A stretch of DNA of 64,000 nucleotides from Leptolyngbya boryana PCC 6306 (GTDB lineage Bacteria; Cyanobacteriota; Cyanobacteriia; Leptolyngbyales; Leptolyngbyaceae), in NCBI RefSeq assembly GCF_000353285.1, contig NZ_KB731324.1:4296577-4360576 (forward strand), in the 5' to 3' direction. The notes below the pieces were generated by a model. That model searched no databases and was not told the origin of the DNA. It saw nothing but the letters and a program-made list of their open reading frames with translations. This document shows positions 36,205-45,945 of this stretch, piece after piece. The position numbers and the translations under genes are program-made. Within the stretch, counting starts at the first letter, position 1. Each line of letters opens with the position of its first letter.

Positions 36205-36440
36205 AGCCAGCCGCGTTCTTGAAGATGTTGCACGTCTTGTTGGAATTCTTCAACATCGTAATGGATGCAGATGCCGCGATCGCCGATTAGCTTTTGGAAG
36301 TCCATGATGTGCATTCCTGCGATTTTGCTGGCGCTGCCGAGGCTGACGCGATCTTGCTGGAAAAGCGCAATTGCGAGTTCGCTGCGGAGTTCCGCTTCGC
36401 TGAGATGGAGAGAGTCGGGGATGTCGATCGTGATTTGCAT
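36201..36440 (-). CDS. UPF0175 antitoxin, coupled to the NACHT gene
   Basis: 79 residues: MQITIDIPDSLHLSEAEL then ELAIALFQQDRVSLGSASKIAGM and an acidic C-terminus. It is the partner of the PIN gene overlapping its end. Its ATG lies 3 bases after the NACHT stop codon and its ribosome site AAGGAG is inside the last codons of the NACHT gene. Antitoxin synthesis should therefore depend on NACHT translation. Confidence 0.87.
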   Translation of the reverse strand: MQITIDIPDSLHLSEAELRSELAIALFQQDRVSLGSASKIAGMHIMDFQKLIGDRGICIHYDVEEFQQDVQHLQERGWL

Positions 36441-36443
36441 GAT

Positions 36444-39188
36444 TTAGGCTCCTTGGTCAGGGGTTTCACTCATTTTATCGAGATAGGTAATTGCTGCTTT
36501 TGACCAGACGCTTTCTTCGAGGTAGTGTTTGGCGATTTCTGCGAGGGTGGCTTTGATGGCTTGGAGATGACGCTCTGGATTGAGCAGTTGTTGGCGGAGG
36601 GTGACGAGGGGATGAGTTGTGGAGTGTTGAATCTTGGTAAATTCTGCATCGAGAATGGTGAGGGCTTGAGATTCGGTCTTGACTTGGGGATGTTGCGTTT
36701 GGAGTTGAGTGAGGAGAAGTGTGAGGTCAGCGATCGCTTTTTTGATTTCGGGATCTGTGGGATGGGTGTTTTCGATGTAGGTGTTCACTTGCTCAAAGAT
36801 TTGAACTTTCTGAGCGTTGGAGAAGTTGTATTTAGATGAGTTGCTCATGATAGTTTGTTTAACCTCGGTAACGTTGGGATAGTTATTGATGATTGTGTGT
36901 GTGAGATCGCTGTTTTGTGGAATTTGTCGATCGATTTTCTGTGGTTCCAAATAGGCTTGATAAACTTCATAGTTGTAGAATTTACATCGTTCCTGAATCT
37001 CCAGAATGGAATCTAGAGGGTTAAATAGACCATTGTCTCGAAAATCAGTTTGTAAGAGATTTGATAAGTATTTCAGTTGTTCTGGCTTCCCCAAATCGCT
37101 CATAAGTTTCGCAGCTCTCCAACTGATCGTCAAATCTTGACTTGATAGGGCATCAAGAAGATATGGAAGTGTAATGTCGAAGCTAGAGCTTCCCAAAGCA
37201 ATGGCAGCGGCATGACGAACTGTAGTATCTCTACTGTTTAAAGCCTCCAGAAGCATAGAAGATTTGATTTCAAAATCAGTCCTGGAGAGTGCTTCTAAAG
37301 CACTTGATTGAACTTCTTCATTAGAATTTGCTAAAGCTTCAACTAAAATATAAATTGCTTGTGGAGTACCGATCTTTTGTAATCCGAAAGTGATTGAGGA
37401 TGCAATACTGACTCTATTGTTCAGTATTGTTTTGTCGTTTAACAATTCCTGCAATGCACAAATAGCTTTGTCTCCTCCTATTTTTGCAATTGCATCAATT
37501 GTCTCGCCTATAGAAAGAAGACCAGGAAGTAAGCTCTTGCTACCCAAGTTCTTTACTAAATTGACTAAATGGGGAATATCAGTTTCATCACTTATATCTC
37601 CCAGAATCTTTATTAATTGAGAGTAAGAAAAATCTTTGAATGTAAACATATCCGAATCTGCATTCCTGAAAGCTTCCTCAAACAATATAGATTTTGCAGT
37701 TTTGCTACCTATTTCTCCAAGTGCTTGAATTACTCTAAAATCTGTGAAGGGATTGTTAGTCGATAGTTGCTCTCGTAAAAATGGAATTGCATGGTCAGAT
37801 TTTGTAAAACCTAGAAGTCTGATTCTCAGCGTTTGAGAAGGTGTTTTGCTGTTAAGTAAGGCAATATTGATGTTTTGTAGTTCTGGTTTGGTATGCTTAA
37901 TGAGTTTTGCTCCAAACACTAAATCAATTGATACCGCTAGTTCAATCAGTCTTAAGACTTGTACTTCATCCTCTGCTAAGGATAATGCCATTGCTGTAGG
38001 TTCTGTCCACTTTAGATAGTTGAGATACTCTTTCTTCAGCGTCTCATCGTTTAGCCTTGGCAACTGCTCTAACAATGCCTCCGCTGCGTAATATTCCTGA
38101 ATCAGTTGATGGCGAAATTCTAGTTCTTCCTGATTCGTTCCTGCTTGGATCAGATGATGCTTTTGCAAATCTCGCAAACACTTTCGCGTAAAGTCTTCAG
38201 CATAGGGTACTTTCTCCTCCAGAAATTGGGCGATCGCCCTAACCGCCGCCTCCCTGGAAATCGCCACCCGAAACTCCGTCGGCTTCTCCCCCTGCATCAT
38301 CACCCAAGCTAACTGCTGAAGCACAGGCTTCCACCAAGCCTTATCGCTCTCAATTCGCACATCCTCTTTCAGATACTGCTCATACCCCTGCGTAAACCCC
38401 CGAAACACCAACCCCAAATTCTCAGGAATCGTCCCAGTTCGCTGAAACAAGCTACACAGCATCCACAGCAACAAAGGCGTTTGTCCCAACTCACGCAATC
38501 GAGCTTTTAACTGCCACAACATCTGTTCAGCTTGCTCTGGCACATAAGCCCGAACAAACTCCCGCATCTGAACTTCAGAAAGCGGCTGCATTTCTAGCTT
38601 CTTCTCAATTCCCAGATCGCCCCCGATGCTCAAATCTCGCGTGGTGAAGATCATCGGGAGTTTCGGATGATTGCGTCGAAAAGCGGAAAGCTGCGATCGA
38701 GCTTCTTCAGACGGCAACTCATTCACCCCATCAAACAGAATCAGCGCATTCTTCAGTGCTGTCTCAACCTGTTCAGCAGGCATCTCATGCCGAATCAATG
38801 AATCATGGATCAACTGCTCGATCGACCCTTGCCAGTAGCGCAATTCTACTAAGACAGGAATCCTTGCTTGCTGATTCGTCGCCTCTTCTAGCATGAGTCG
38901 CGCCAAAGCTGTAGACTTCCCCGATCCCGGTCGCCCGACTAATAAAACCTGCTGATCCGCATACTTCCGAAGCCCATCCAGCACGGAGAATCGCTCGACC
39001 TTCTCTTCTGTCTGTCGATCGCGCTCCTCCCGTTTCACCGTCTGCACCATCAAACCAAAGTCGAAAAACGGTGACGCTTCTCGCGACTGTCGTTGTTTTC
39101 CGGTCGCATCCGTTAGGGTATAGTACTCCCACCACTTGGCGTAAGTCGTGCGAATTGATGCGAAATAAGACTGGAAATCAAAAGTCAT
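36444..39188 (-). CDS. NACHT-HEAT STAND ATPase with C-terminal adaptor module
   Basis: 914 residues from the ATG at 39188 (MTFDFQSYF); six more codons are open upstream. A short N-terminal domain (SIRTTYAKWWEYYTLTDATGK) precedes the NACHT ATPase: Walker A GRPGSGKST at 85-93, Walker B LILFDGVNE near 149-157, and a sensor FTTRDLSIGG. Winged-helix-like and helical parts follow. From about 450 to 740 lie HEAT-type repeats (VIQALGEIG, SSALEALSR, HAAAIALGSS). Residues 781-914 form a separate helical module that begins with an internal Met and MSNSSKYNF...; from memory it resembles TRADD-N-like effector-associated regions of cyanobacterial STAND proteins. Such proteins sense invaders and oligomerise. 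It heads the operon of TA and TIR genes. Low-GC HEAT region differs in base use from the ATPase part. Confidence 0.87.
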   Translation of the reverse strand: MTFDFQSYFASIRTTYAKWWEYYTLTDATGKQRQSREASPFFDFGLMVQTVKREERDRQTEEKVERFSVLDGLRKYADQQVLLVGRPGSGKSTALARLMLEEATNQQARIPVLVELRYWQGSIEQLIHDSLIRHEMPAEQVETALKNALILFDGVNELPSEEARSQLSAFRRNHPKLPMIFTTRDLSIGGDLGIEKKLEMQPLSEVQMREFVRAYVPEQAEQMLWQLKARLRELGQTPLLLWMLCSLFQRTGTIPENLGLVFRGFTQGYEQYLKEDVRIESDKAWWKPVLQQLAWVMMQGEKPTEFRVAISREAAVRAIAQFLEEKVPYAEDFTRKCLRDLQKHHLIQAGTNQEELEFRHQLIQEYYAAEALLEQLPRLNDETLKKEYLNYLKWTEPTAMALSLAEDEVQVLRLIELAVSIDLVFGAKLIKHTKPELQNINIALLNSKTPSQTLRIRLLGFTKSDHAIPFLREQLSTNNPFTDFRVIQALGEIGSKTAKSILFEEAFRNADSDMFTFKDFSYSQLIKILGDISDETDIPHLVNLVKNLGSKSLLPGLLSIGETIDAIAKIGGDKAICALQELLNDKTILNNRVSIASSITFGLQKIGTPQAIYILVEALANSNEEVQSSALEALSRTDFEIKSSMLLEALNSRDTTVRHAAAIALGSSSFDITLPYLLDALSSQDLTISWRAAKLMSDLGKPEQLKYLSNLLQTDFRDNGLFNPLDSILEIQERCKFYNYEVYQAYLEPQKIDRQIPQNSDLTHTIINNYPNVTEVKQTIMSNSSKYNFSNAQKVQIFEQVNTYIENTHPTDPEIKKAIADLTLLLTQLQTQHPQVKTESQALTILDAEFTKIQHSTTHPLVTLRQQLLNPERHLQAIKATLAEIAKHYLEESVWSKAAITYLDKMSETPDQGA

Positions 39189-39192
39189 ACAG

Positions 39193-39237
39193 AAGCGCGA
39201 TCGCAAAACGCCATGTCTTTTATTCTACATCGCGCTT
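39193..39237 (-). promoter_or_regulatory. Leader hairpin abutting the NACHT start codon
   Basis: AAGCGCGAT (39193-39201) pairs with ATCGCGCTT (39229-39237); the stem ends 4 bases before the NACHT ATG and includes a HIP1 core. No Shine-Dalgarno is seen in between. It could limit translation of the NACHT gene. Confidence 0.5.
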
Positions 39238-39286
39238 TTTTTCTGTTGCTCGATCGACCCTTCAAACAGGAGAACGGAGCAAGAAG

Positions 39287-39326
39287 AGTGGGGAGTAGGG
39301 AGGTACAAACAGAACCACTCCCCACT
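39287..39326. repeat. Dispersed G-run/C-run hairpin repeat
   Basis: AGTGGGGAG (39287-39295) pairs with CTCCCCACT (39318-39326) with a 22-base loop. It lies between the aspC stop and the NACHT promoter region; same family as 11657, 20597 and 27551. Confidence 0.7.
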
Positions 39327-39400
39327 AAACTTAGAACAGCGATAGTAGCCGCAAATTCCATTCACCCAGGCAACCGCAATGCGACGCTCTGCCGAACTGA

Positions 39401-40567
39401 TTAGATCTTAGATTTGACAAACGCAGCTAAGCGATCGAGTCCGCGCTCGATCGTATTCATATCCGTCGCGTAAGAGAAGCGAATATGATCGTCTGCGTCA
39501 AATGCAATTCCAGGAATTCCAGCAACTTTCTGTTCTGTCAGCAAACCATCACAAAACTCAAGCGAAGTCATGCCGAGCTGACTAATGTTGATAAACAGAT
39601 AGAAAGCTCCATCCGGTTTTACACAAGTTAATTTGGGAATCGCAGTTACCCCGTCAAACATCACTTGTCGCCGCTCGGCAAAAGCTTGGCGCATCTTCTC
39701 GACACAATCTTGTGAACCTTCATACGCCGCGATCGCGCCATATTGAGCAAACGTACAGACATTCGAGGTGCTATGCCCTTGAATCTTCGTCACCGCTTTG
39801 ATTAAATCCAGATTCCCCGCGAGATAGCCGACTCGCCAGCCCGTCATCGAATAAGCTTTGGCAAATCCATGACTGATAATTGTGCGCTCAAACGCTTCTG
39901 GACTGACAGCCCCAATGCTCAAATGCTCTGCACCGTCATAGAGCAAGCGCTCATAGATTTCGTCTGAAACCACGTAGATATTTTTCTCAACGATCACTTG
40001 AGCGATCGCGCGAATCTCATCTGGGGTGTAAACCATGCCCGTAGGATTTGAGGGCGAGTTGAGAATGAAAAGCTGCGTCTTATCTGTGATCGCTTGGCGC
40101 AACTGCTCTGGCGTAATTTTGTAGCCTGTTTCAGCCGTCGTTTTGACGATCACAGGCACACCCCCCGCGAGTTTGACCATTTCGGGATAACTCACCCAAT
40201 AGGGAGCGGGAATAATCACTTCATCGCCCGGATCAATCATTGCCATCATCAAGTTGTAGAGCGAATGTTTACCGCCATTCGTCACGATGATATTTTCGGG
40301 AGCATAGGAGAGTTGATTCTCGGTTTGCAGTTTGTGCGCGATCGCTTCTCTTAAGAGCGGTTCTCCAGCAGCAGGGCCGTATCGAGTTTTACCTTGTTTC
40401 AACGCATCAACCGCCGCTTGCTTGATATGGTCTGGTGTATCGAAATCGGGTTCGCCTGCGCTAAAGCTACAGACATCAATACCGTCACGCTTCATCGCCT
40501 TGGCTTTTGCGTCGATCGCGAGGGTGAGCGATGGAGTCACCTGACTTACTCTTCCTGCCAGTTTCAT
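39401..40567 (-). CDS. aspC: Aspartate aminotransferase (class I, PLP-dependent)
   Basis: 388 residues, full length. [31 protein letters not shown], the [12 protein letters not shown] motif, [11 protein letters not shown] and the PLP-lysine region [18 protein letters not shown] match the bacterial aspartate aminotransferase family of Thermus/cyanobacterial type. It transfers the amino group between aspartate and 2-oxoglutarate in the cytoplasm. It is monocistronic and divergent from the SNF2 gene. A prephenate aminotransferase function is possible for this subgroup. Confidence 0.93.
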   Translation of the reverse strand: MKLAGRVSQVTPSLTLAIDAKAKAMKRDGIDVCSFSAGEPDFDTPDHIKQAAVDALKQGKTRYGPAAGEPLLREAIAHKLQTENQLSYAPENIIVTNGGKHSLYNLMMAMIDPGDEVIIPAPYWVSYPEMVKLAGGVPVIVKTTAETGYKITPEQLRQAITDKTQLFILNSPSNPTGMVYTPDEIRAIAQVIVEKNIYVVSDEIYERLLYDGAEHLSIGAVSPEAFERTIISHGFAKAYSMTGWRVGYLAGNLDLIKAVTKIQGHSTSNVCTFAQYGAIAAYEGSQDCVEKMRQAFAERRQVMFDGVTAIPKLTCVKPDGAFYLFINISQLGMTSLEFCDGLLTEQKVAGIPGIAFDADDHIRFSYATDMNTIERGLDRLAAFVKSKI

Positions 40568-40713
40568 ATCAGTTCCAGAACGCGGAGGTTAAATTAGGAT
40601 TTAGATCTTAACGTGATCCCCTGATCTTAAATGCTAATTTTTTTGGGAATTCAGGTTTGAGAGCAGCCTAAATTTCTTGTTATCCTGATTAAACTTCATT
40701 GAGCTAAACGCTT

Positions 40714-43700
40714 ATGAGTGATGATCACGCTCAGATTCTCAATCGCTATCGCAAATTAGACAAAATCAAGCGCCAAATCGTACAGGTGTTCTCGGTTATG
40801 TATGAACCGATATACCGTGCAGCTTGTTTGAAATGTCTCCAGCATGCGGGGATCAGAGAGGGTGGGAAAGTCTTGAGCGATGCGATGCTGAAGACGAGAC
40901 TCGATCGCTTAATTAATGATGAAATTTTAGTGCAAGTTTCAAACGGGTTTCAGTGCAATCCAGCGATCGTTGAAATTGCAACTCGGGACGCGATCGCAGA
41001 CAACAAGTTTGAAACCCTGGTCGCCGCGATTGAGGCAGTGAATCCCATTCAAGTGCTCTCAGGCAGCGCTAAATATTTCAAGAATGAGCAACAGTTCTTG
41101 CGCGAATTTCGCATCGGCATCTATCGAAACGATCTCACCTACGCCAGTAAACAGTTTGAGCACTATTCTCGCTACAGCTTTAATCGAACAAAAATCACGA
41201 TCGATGAAGCGATCTTTCAAGTCTGTAATCATCCATTCGATGCCAAATGGGTGCGCTCATTGCCACCACCCTTATATGAAACAGTCCTCCTCGGAATTTT
41301 GAATCATTCGGTGCAGCAATTCGTCCCCGCGAATGAGGCGTTTACGCTGCTTCAGGAAGATTGTCAGCAAAACAAGACTAAATTTAGTTGGCAACCGCTG
41401 CTTTTAGTCGAGCAACTGTTATTGAGAGGACAACTGGCTGAAGCACAATCTATTTTAGAACGCTTACCCGCAGAGCCAAGTGCCGCATTATCAGGATGGC
41501 TAAAAACGTTAAGTGGGGATTTCGAGACTGCGATCGCACAATATACGATCGGGCTTGCTGCCTTTCGCAAAGCTATCGGCAAACGCAAAGCCTATTTCAG
41601 CGGGCTACTTGGCATCTTTTTCATCTTGGCATTGCTAAAAGCGGGATCGACCGCTCAATTGAGTGAAGCTAAAACCTATGCAGGGATTGGAAAACAGGCA
41701 AAGAATTGGCTGAGTCCAACCTATGAAACGCTAGAGAAAATCATTCAGCTTCAGCAAGGAGACATTGGTCAGAAAGATTGGATTCTCGATTTAGCTCCTT
41801 ATCGACATCAGCATGGCATCGAAACAATTGTGAATGCACTCGTCGTGTACTGGACAGACACATCGACTGCGAGATCCAGACTTTCAAGTGGACTCAGCGC
41901 TTTCTATGCTCAAGCTCAAGCCTCAGGCTATTACTGGGTCGCGCTAGAAGTTGCTATGTTACTCTCGCGATTCAAACCCAAGAGCGAATTTGTTGAAATT
42001 GCAGAACAACTTCAGCGATCGACCGAAATTGTTCCTTTAGTTGATTTAGTCAAGTCACTCGAACCTTGGGAGCTTTGCCTAAATGCATTGACAAACCTCA
42101 ATCAAGCTCCCGTTGTTTCTGAACCTTCCGAAACAAAACAGCGCTTAGCTTGGTTTATCACAATGTATGCTAGCTCTTGGACAATTCAACCCAAAGAGCA
42201 ATCTTTGAATGCAAAAGGCGAATGGGGAAAAGGTCGAAATGTTGCCTTGAAGCGTTTAGTGCGATCAAGTGAGGATTTTCCTTACTTAACCGAGCAAGAT
42301 CAGAAAATTTGTGCTGGACTCAAAGCTTATTCATCAGGCGGATATTATGGACAGGTCGATTATCGATTTGACGAGAAAGCAATTCTAGGTTTAATCGGTC
42401 ATCCCTATGTCTTTTGGGACGATGCACCAGGCACAAGGATTGAGGTAGTCCGAGGTGAGCCAGAATTGATTGTGAAAAAGGGAAAGCACGATCGCTTAAC
42501 CTTAGAACTATCTCCAGCTCTCAAAGACAATCAAAGCATTTTATTAATCAAAGAAAGTCCAACTCGGCTGAAAATTATTGAACTGACGGCTGAGCATCGA
42601 CGAATTGGAGAAATTCTAGGATCGCGCAACAAATTAGAAGTCCCTGAACAAGCGAAAGATCGAGTGCTCAATGCGATTCACGCAATCTCTGGACTGGTGA
42701 CCGTTCATTCAGATATCGGTGGTGGTGTGAGTGCTGAAGAAGTACCTGCTGACCCAACTCCTAATTTTCATCTTCTGCCTGCACGATCCGGGCTGAGAGT
42801 TGCCGTATTAGTTCGTCCCTTTGCAACGGGTGGATCATACTATCGTCCTGGAATGGGCGGAGAAACTGTCATTGCAGAAGTCGAAGGTCAGCGATTACAG
42901 ACTACACGAGACCTGAAGCTAGAACGAAAATTGGCAAATGATGCCATGCTCGACTGCGATATTTTAATGGAACATGAGCAAGAAGATGGCGAATGGCTCA
43001 TTGAAGATCCAGAGGATTGTTTGGAGCTATTGCTAGAGCTTCAGGAATTGGGCGATCGCATTATTATTTCTCATCCCGAAGGTGAAAAGTTCCGCATTCG
43101 CCGCGAAGTTGGAATCGGCAATTTTCAGATGAAGATTCAACGCCAGCGAGATTGGTTTGAAGCCAGCGGTGAACTGAGAATTGACGAAGACTCAGTGCTG
43201 GAAATGCAACGGCTGTTAGAACTATTAGGACAATCGAACAGTCGATTTATTCGTCTAGAAGATGGTCAGTTTCTCGCACTCACCAAAGAGTTTCGCAAAC
43301 GACTCGATGAATTTCGAGCGATCGCAGAACAGCAAGGCAAGAAAACCCGATTTCATCCACTTGCCGCAGTTGCGATCGAGGATTGGATCGATGAAATTGG
43401 CGAACTAGAAGCCGATCGATATTGGCAAAAACACATTCAAAAACTCAAAGAAGTAGAATCTCTCGATCCGGTTCTTCCTTCAACCTTACAAGCCGAACTT
43501 CGCGACTATCAAATCGAAGGATTTCGCTGGATGGCAAAGCTTGCTCACTGGGGCGTAGGAGCCTGTTTAGCCGATGGAATGGGATTAGGTAAAACGTTGC
43601 AATCGATCGCCTTAATCCTCACTCGTGCTGCGAATGGAGCAACGTTAGTCATCGCTCCAACTTCGGTGTGCTTGAACTGGATTAGTGAAGTTGAGCGTTT

Positions 43701-44874
43701 TGCTCCAACGTTGAATGTTGTGCAATTTGGAAGTGGCGATCGCCAAAAAGTTCTCGATCGTCTACAACCGTTTGACATTTTGATTTGCAGCTATGGCTTA
43801 CTTCAGCAAGATGACGTTGCCCAAAAGCTAGCTCAAATCGAATGGCAAACCATTGTGCTCGATGAAGCTCAATCGATTAAGAACTTTGCAACTAAGCGAT
43901 CGCAAGCTGCAATGAACCTCAGAGGCGGTTTCAAACTGATTACAACCGGAACCCCGATCGAGAATCACTTAGGCGAATTGTGGAATCTATTCCGATTTAT
44001 CAATCCTGGCTTACTCGGTTCACTGGAGCAATTTAACGAACGTTTTGCGACTCCAATCGAACGATTTGAAGATAAACAAGCCCGAACTCGCTTAAGAAAA
44101 CTGATTCAACCGTTCATCCTGCGCCGGACTAAAACCCAAGTCTTACAAGAACTACCTTCTCGAACTGAGATTGTCCTGCATGTCGAGTTAAGTCCTGACG
44201 AACGGCTTTTCTATGAAGCGCTGAGAAAAAGTGCAATGCAGCGTCTTGCAGAATCCGACGCAACTGCGGGACAAAAGCACTTGCAAGTCTTAGCTGAGAT
44301 TATGAAGCTTCGTCGATCGTGCTGTAATACTCGATTAGTAACTCCCGACTCTCCACTTCCTAGTGCGAAGCTGCAACTGTTTAGCGAAGTGCTAGAAGAA
44401 TTGCTTGATAACAAACATAAAGTTCTCGTCTTTAGTCAATTCGTCGATCATCTCAAGATTTTGCAAGAACTATTGAAAGAAAAAGCGATCGCTTATCAAT
44501 ACCTCGATGGCTCCACTTCAACCCCTGAACGCAAGAAGCGGATTAATGCCTTCCAAGCAGGTGAAGGCGATGTGTTCTTAATTAGCCTGAAAGCAGGAGG
44601 AACAGGACTCAATCTGACAGCCGCAGACTATGTGATTCATATGGATCCGTGGTGGAATCCAGCCGTTGAAGATCAAGCTAGCGATCGTGCACACCGAATT
44701 GGTCAGCAGCGTCCTGTGACAATCTATCGACTCGTGGCAAAAGACACGATCGAAGATAAGATTGTCGATCTCCATCAACACAAACGCGAGCTAGCAGATA
44801 GCTTACTAGAAGGCACAGAAGTCAGCGGCAAAATCTCGACCGATGAACTGCTTCACTTGATTCAAGAAGGTTAA
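40714..44874 (+). CDS. SNF2-family helicase/ATPase, large
   Basis: 1386 residues. The N-terminal about 570 residues are helical and unassigned (SVMYEPIYRAACLKCLQH, later TPR-like SAEAQSILERLPAEPSA). Residues about 600-900 resemble the SNF2-associated domain (GLRVAVLVRPFATGGSYY). The SNF2 core follows: LADGMGLGKT with Walker A Lys960, DEAQ at 1050-1053, TGTPIENHLGELW, and the second lobe ending LKAGGTGLNLTAADYV, DPWWNPAVEDQASDRAHRIGQ. It should move on or remodel nucleoprotein using ATP. It is monocistronic, between aspC and trhO, and may be a general or defence-related remodeller; no DISARM or other named partner is adjacent. Confidence 0.9.
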   Translation: MSDDHAQILNRYRKLDKIKRQIVQVFSVMYEPIYRAACLKCLQHAGIREGGKVLSDAMLKTRLDRLINDEILVQVSNGFQCNPAIVEIATRDAIADNKFETLVAAIEAVNPIQVLSGSAKYFKNEQQFLREFRIGIYRNDLTYASKQFEHYSRYSFNRTKITIDEAIFQVCNHPFDAKWVRSLPPPLYETVLLGILNHSVQQFVPANEAFTLLQEDCQQNKTKFSWQPLLLVEQLLLRGQLAEAQSILERLPAEPSAALSGWLKTLSGDFETAIAQYTIGLAAFRKAIGKRKAYFSGLLGIFFILALLKAGSTAQLSEAKTYAGIGKQAKNWLSPTYETLEKIIQLQQGDIGQKDWILDLAPYRHQHGIETIVNALVVYWTDTSTARSRLSSGLSAFYAQAQASGYYWVALEVAMLLSRFKPKSEFVEIAEQLQRSTEIVPLVDLVKSLEPWELCLNALTNLNQAPVVSEPSETKQRLAWFITMYASSWTIQPKEQSLNAKGEWGKGRNVALKRLVRSSEDFPYLTEQDQKICAGLKAYSSGGYYGQVDYRFDEKAILGLIGHPYVFWDDAPGTRIEVVRGEPELIVKKGKHDRLTLELSPALKDNQSILLIKESPTRLKIIELTAEHRRIGEILGSRNKLEVPEQAKDRVLNAIHAISGLVTVHSDIGGGVSAEEVPADPTPNFHLLPARSGLRVAVLVRPFATGGSYYRPGMGGETVIAEVEGQRLQTTRDLKLERKLANDAMLDCDILMEHEQEDGEWLIEDPEDCLELLLELQELGDRIIISHPEGEKFRIRREVGIGNFQMKIQRQRDWFEASGELRIDEDSVLEMQRLLELLGQSNSRFIRLEDGQFLALTKEFRKRLDEFRAIAEQQGKKTRFHPLAAVAIEDWIDEIGELEADRYWQKHIQKLKEVESLDPVLPSTLQAELRDYQIEGFRWMAKLAHWGVGACLADGMGLGKTLQSIALILTRAANGATLVIAPTSVCLNWISEVERFAPTLNVVQFGSGDRQKVLDRLQPFDILICSYGLLQQDDVAQKLAQIEWQTIVLDEAQSIKNFATKRSQAAMNLRGGFKLITTGTPIENHLGELWNLFRFINPGLLGSLEQFNERFATPIERFEDKQARTRLRKLIQPFILRRTKTQVLQELPSRTEIVLHVELSPDERLFYEALRKSAMQRLAESDATAGQKHLQVLAEIMKLRRSCCNTRLVTPDSPLPSAKLQLFSEVLEELLDNKHKVLVFSQFVDHLKILQELLKEKAIAYQYLDGSTSTPERKKRINAFQAGEGDVFLISLKAGGTGLNLTAADYVIHMDPWWNPAVEDQASDRAHRIGQQRPVTIYRLVAKDTIEDKIVDLHQHKRELADSLLEGTEVSGKISTDELLHLIQEG

Positions 44875-44990
44875 ATCAGTTCAAGCTTTGCCAGTACCAA
44901 TCAAGCTTCTGAAGAGAATGCGATCGCAAAGCACTTTGACTTTAAGAGTAGCAATCGTTAGATTCTCGTTCAATTTCTGATGGCTCCGAA

Positions 44991-45821
44991 TCACTCTGAT
45001 GACTCCGAACAAGTCTCTGAGCAATATGGGCAAGAAATTCCTTCTTGATACAGAGGAGAGGCTTTTTCATCGGGAGAGATTGGATGTCCGCAGGCATAGC
45101 ACATATCATACGAGCCATCTTTGACTCCTTGCGTCACTGCCACCCGTTGGTCAAACACAAAACATTCGCCCCGCCACAAGCTCTCCTCTAAAGGCACTTC
45201 TTCCAAATACTTGAGAATCCCGCCTTCCAAGTGATAGACCTGCTTAAATCCTTGAGACAGCAGATACGCCGAAGCTTTTTCGCAGCGAATTCCGCCTGTG
45301 CAGAACATTGCAACTTTCTGATGCTGAGTTGGGTCAAGCTGCGATCGCACATAGTCTGGAAACTGTCGAAACGAAGCAGTTTCAGGATCGATCGCCCCTT
45401 CAAAACTGCCGACACTGACCTCAAATCGATTGCGCACGTCAATCACGATCGTCTCAGGATCAGAAATCACCGCATTCCACTCTTGCGGTTTCACATAGGT
45501 TCCAACTTGCTGAGTCGGATCGACTTCAGGAATGCCTAAGGTGACGATTTCTTTTTTGAGTTTGACCTTCAAGCGATCGAACATCCGCGATTCGGTTTCA
45601 GATTCTTTCACGTTCAGGTCAGCAAATCTTGAATCGCTGCGGAGATAGTCGAGAACTTGAGCGATCGCAGGTCTTGATCCCGCGATCGTGCCATTAATTC
45701 CTTCCTGCGCCAGCAGAATCGTGCCACGAATTTCTTGCTCTTGACACAGAGCCAGTAAAGGAGCGCGCAACTCCACATAATCTGGGAGAGAAACGAACTT
45801 GTAAAAAGCAGCAACCAACAT
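44991..45821 (-). CDS. trhO: tRNA uridine(34) hydroxylase TrhO (rhodanese family)
   Basis: 276 residues. An N-terminal acylphosphatase-like domain ([18 protein letters not shown]) precedes a rhodanese domain with [20 protein letters not shown] and active-site Cys174 in [15 protein letters not shown]-terminal Cys cluster ([20 protein letters not shown]) fits the zinc-binding tail. TrhO hydroxylates wobble uridine in tRNA using prephenate. Length and motifs match YceA/TrhO exactly. It is convergent with the SNF2 gene. Confidence 0.95.
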   Translation of the reverse strand: MLVAAFYKFVSLPDYVELRAPLLALCQEQEIRGTILLAQEGINGTIAGSRPAIAQVLDYLRSDSRFADLNVKESETESRMFDRLKVKLKKEIVTLGIPEVDPTQQVGTYVKPQEWNAVISDPETIVIDVRNRFEVSVGSFEGAIDPETASFRQFPDYVRSQLDPTQHQKVAMFCTGGIRCEKASAYLLSQGFKQVYHLEGGILKYLEEVPLEESLWRGECFVFDQRVAVTQGVKDGSYDMCYACGHPISPDEKASPLYQEGISCPYCSETCSESSE

Positions 45822-45945
45822 GAGAGATGAAGAATCAGGGATTCTAGTTTAGCGTTTTCCGTCTAAAGTTTGATCCAGAAAAACGGGCGAAAGAGAATAC
45901 TGAGCGATCGAGATAAAATAGGAATACTTTCAGGAGGTGAATCCT

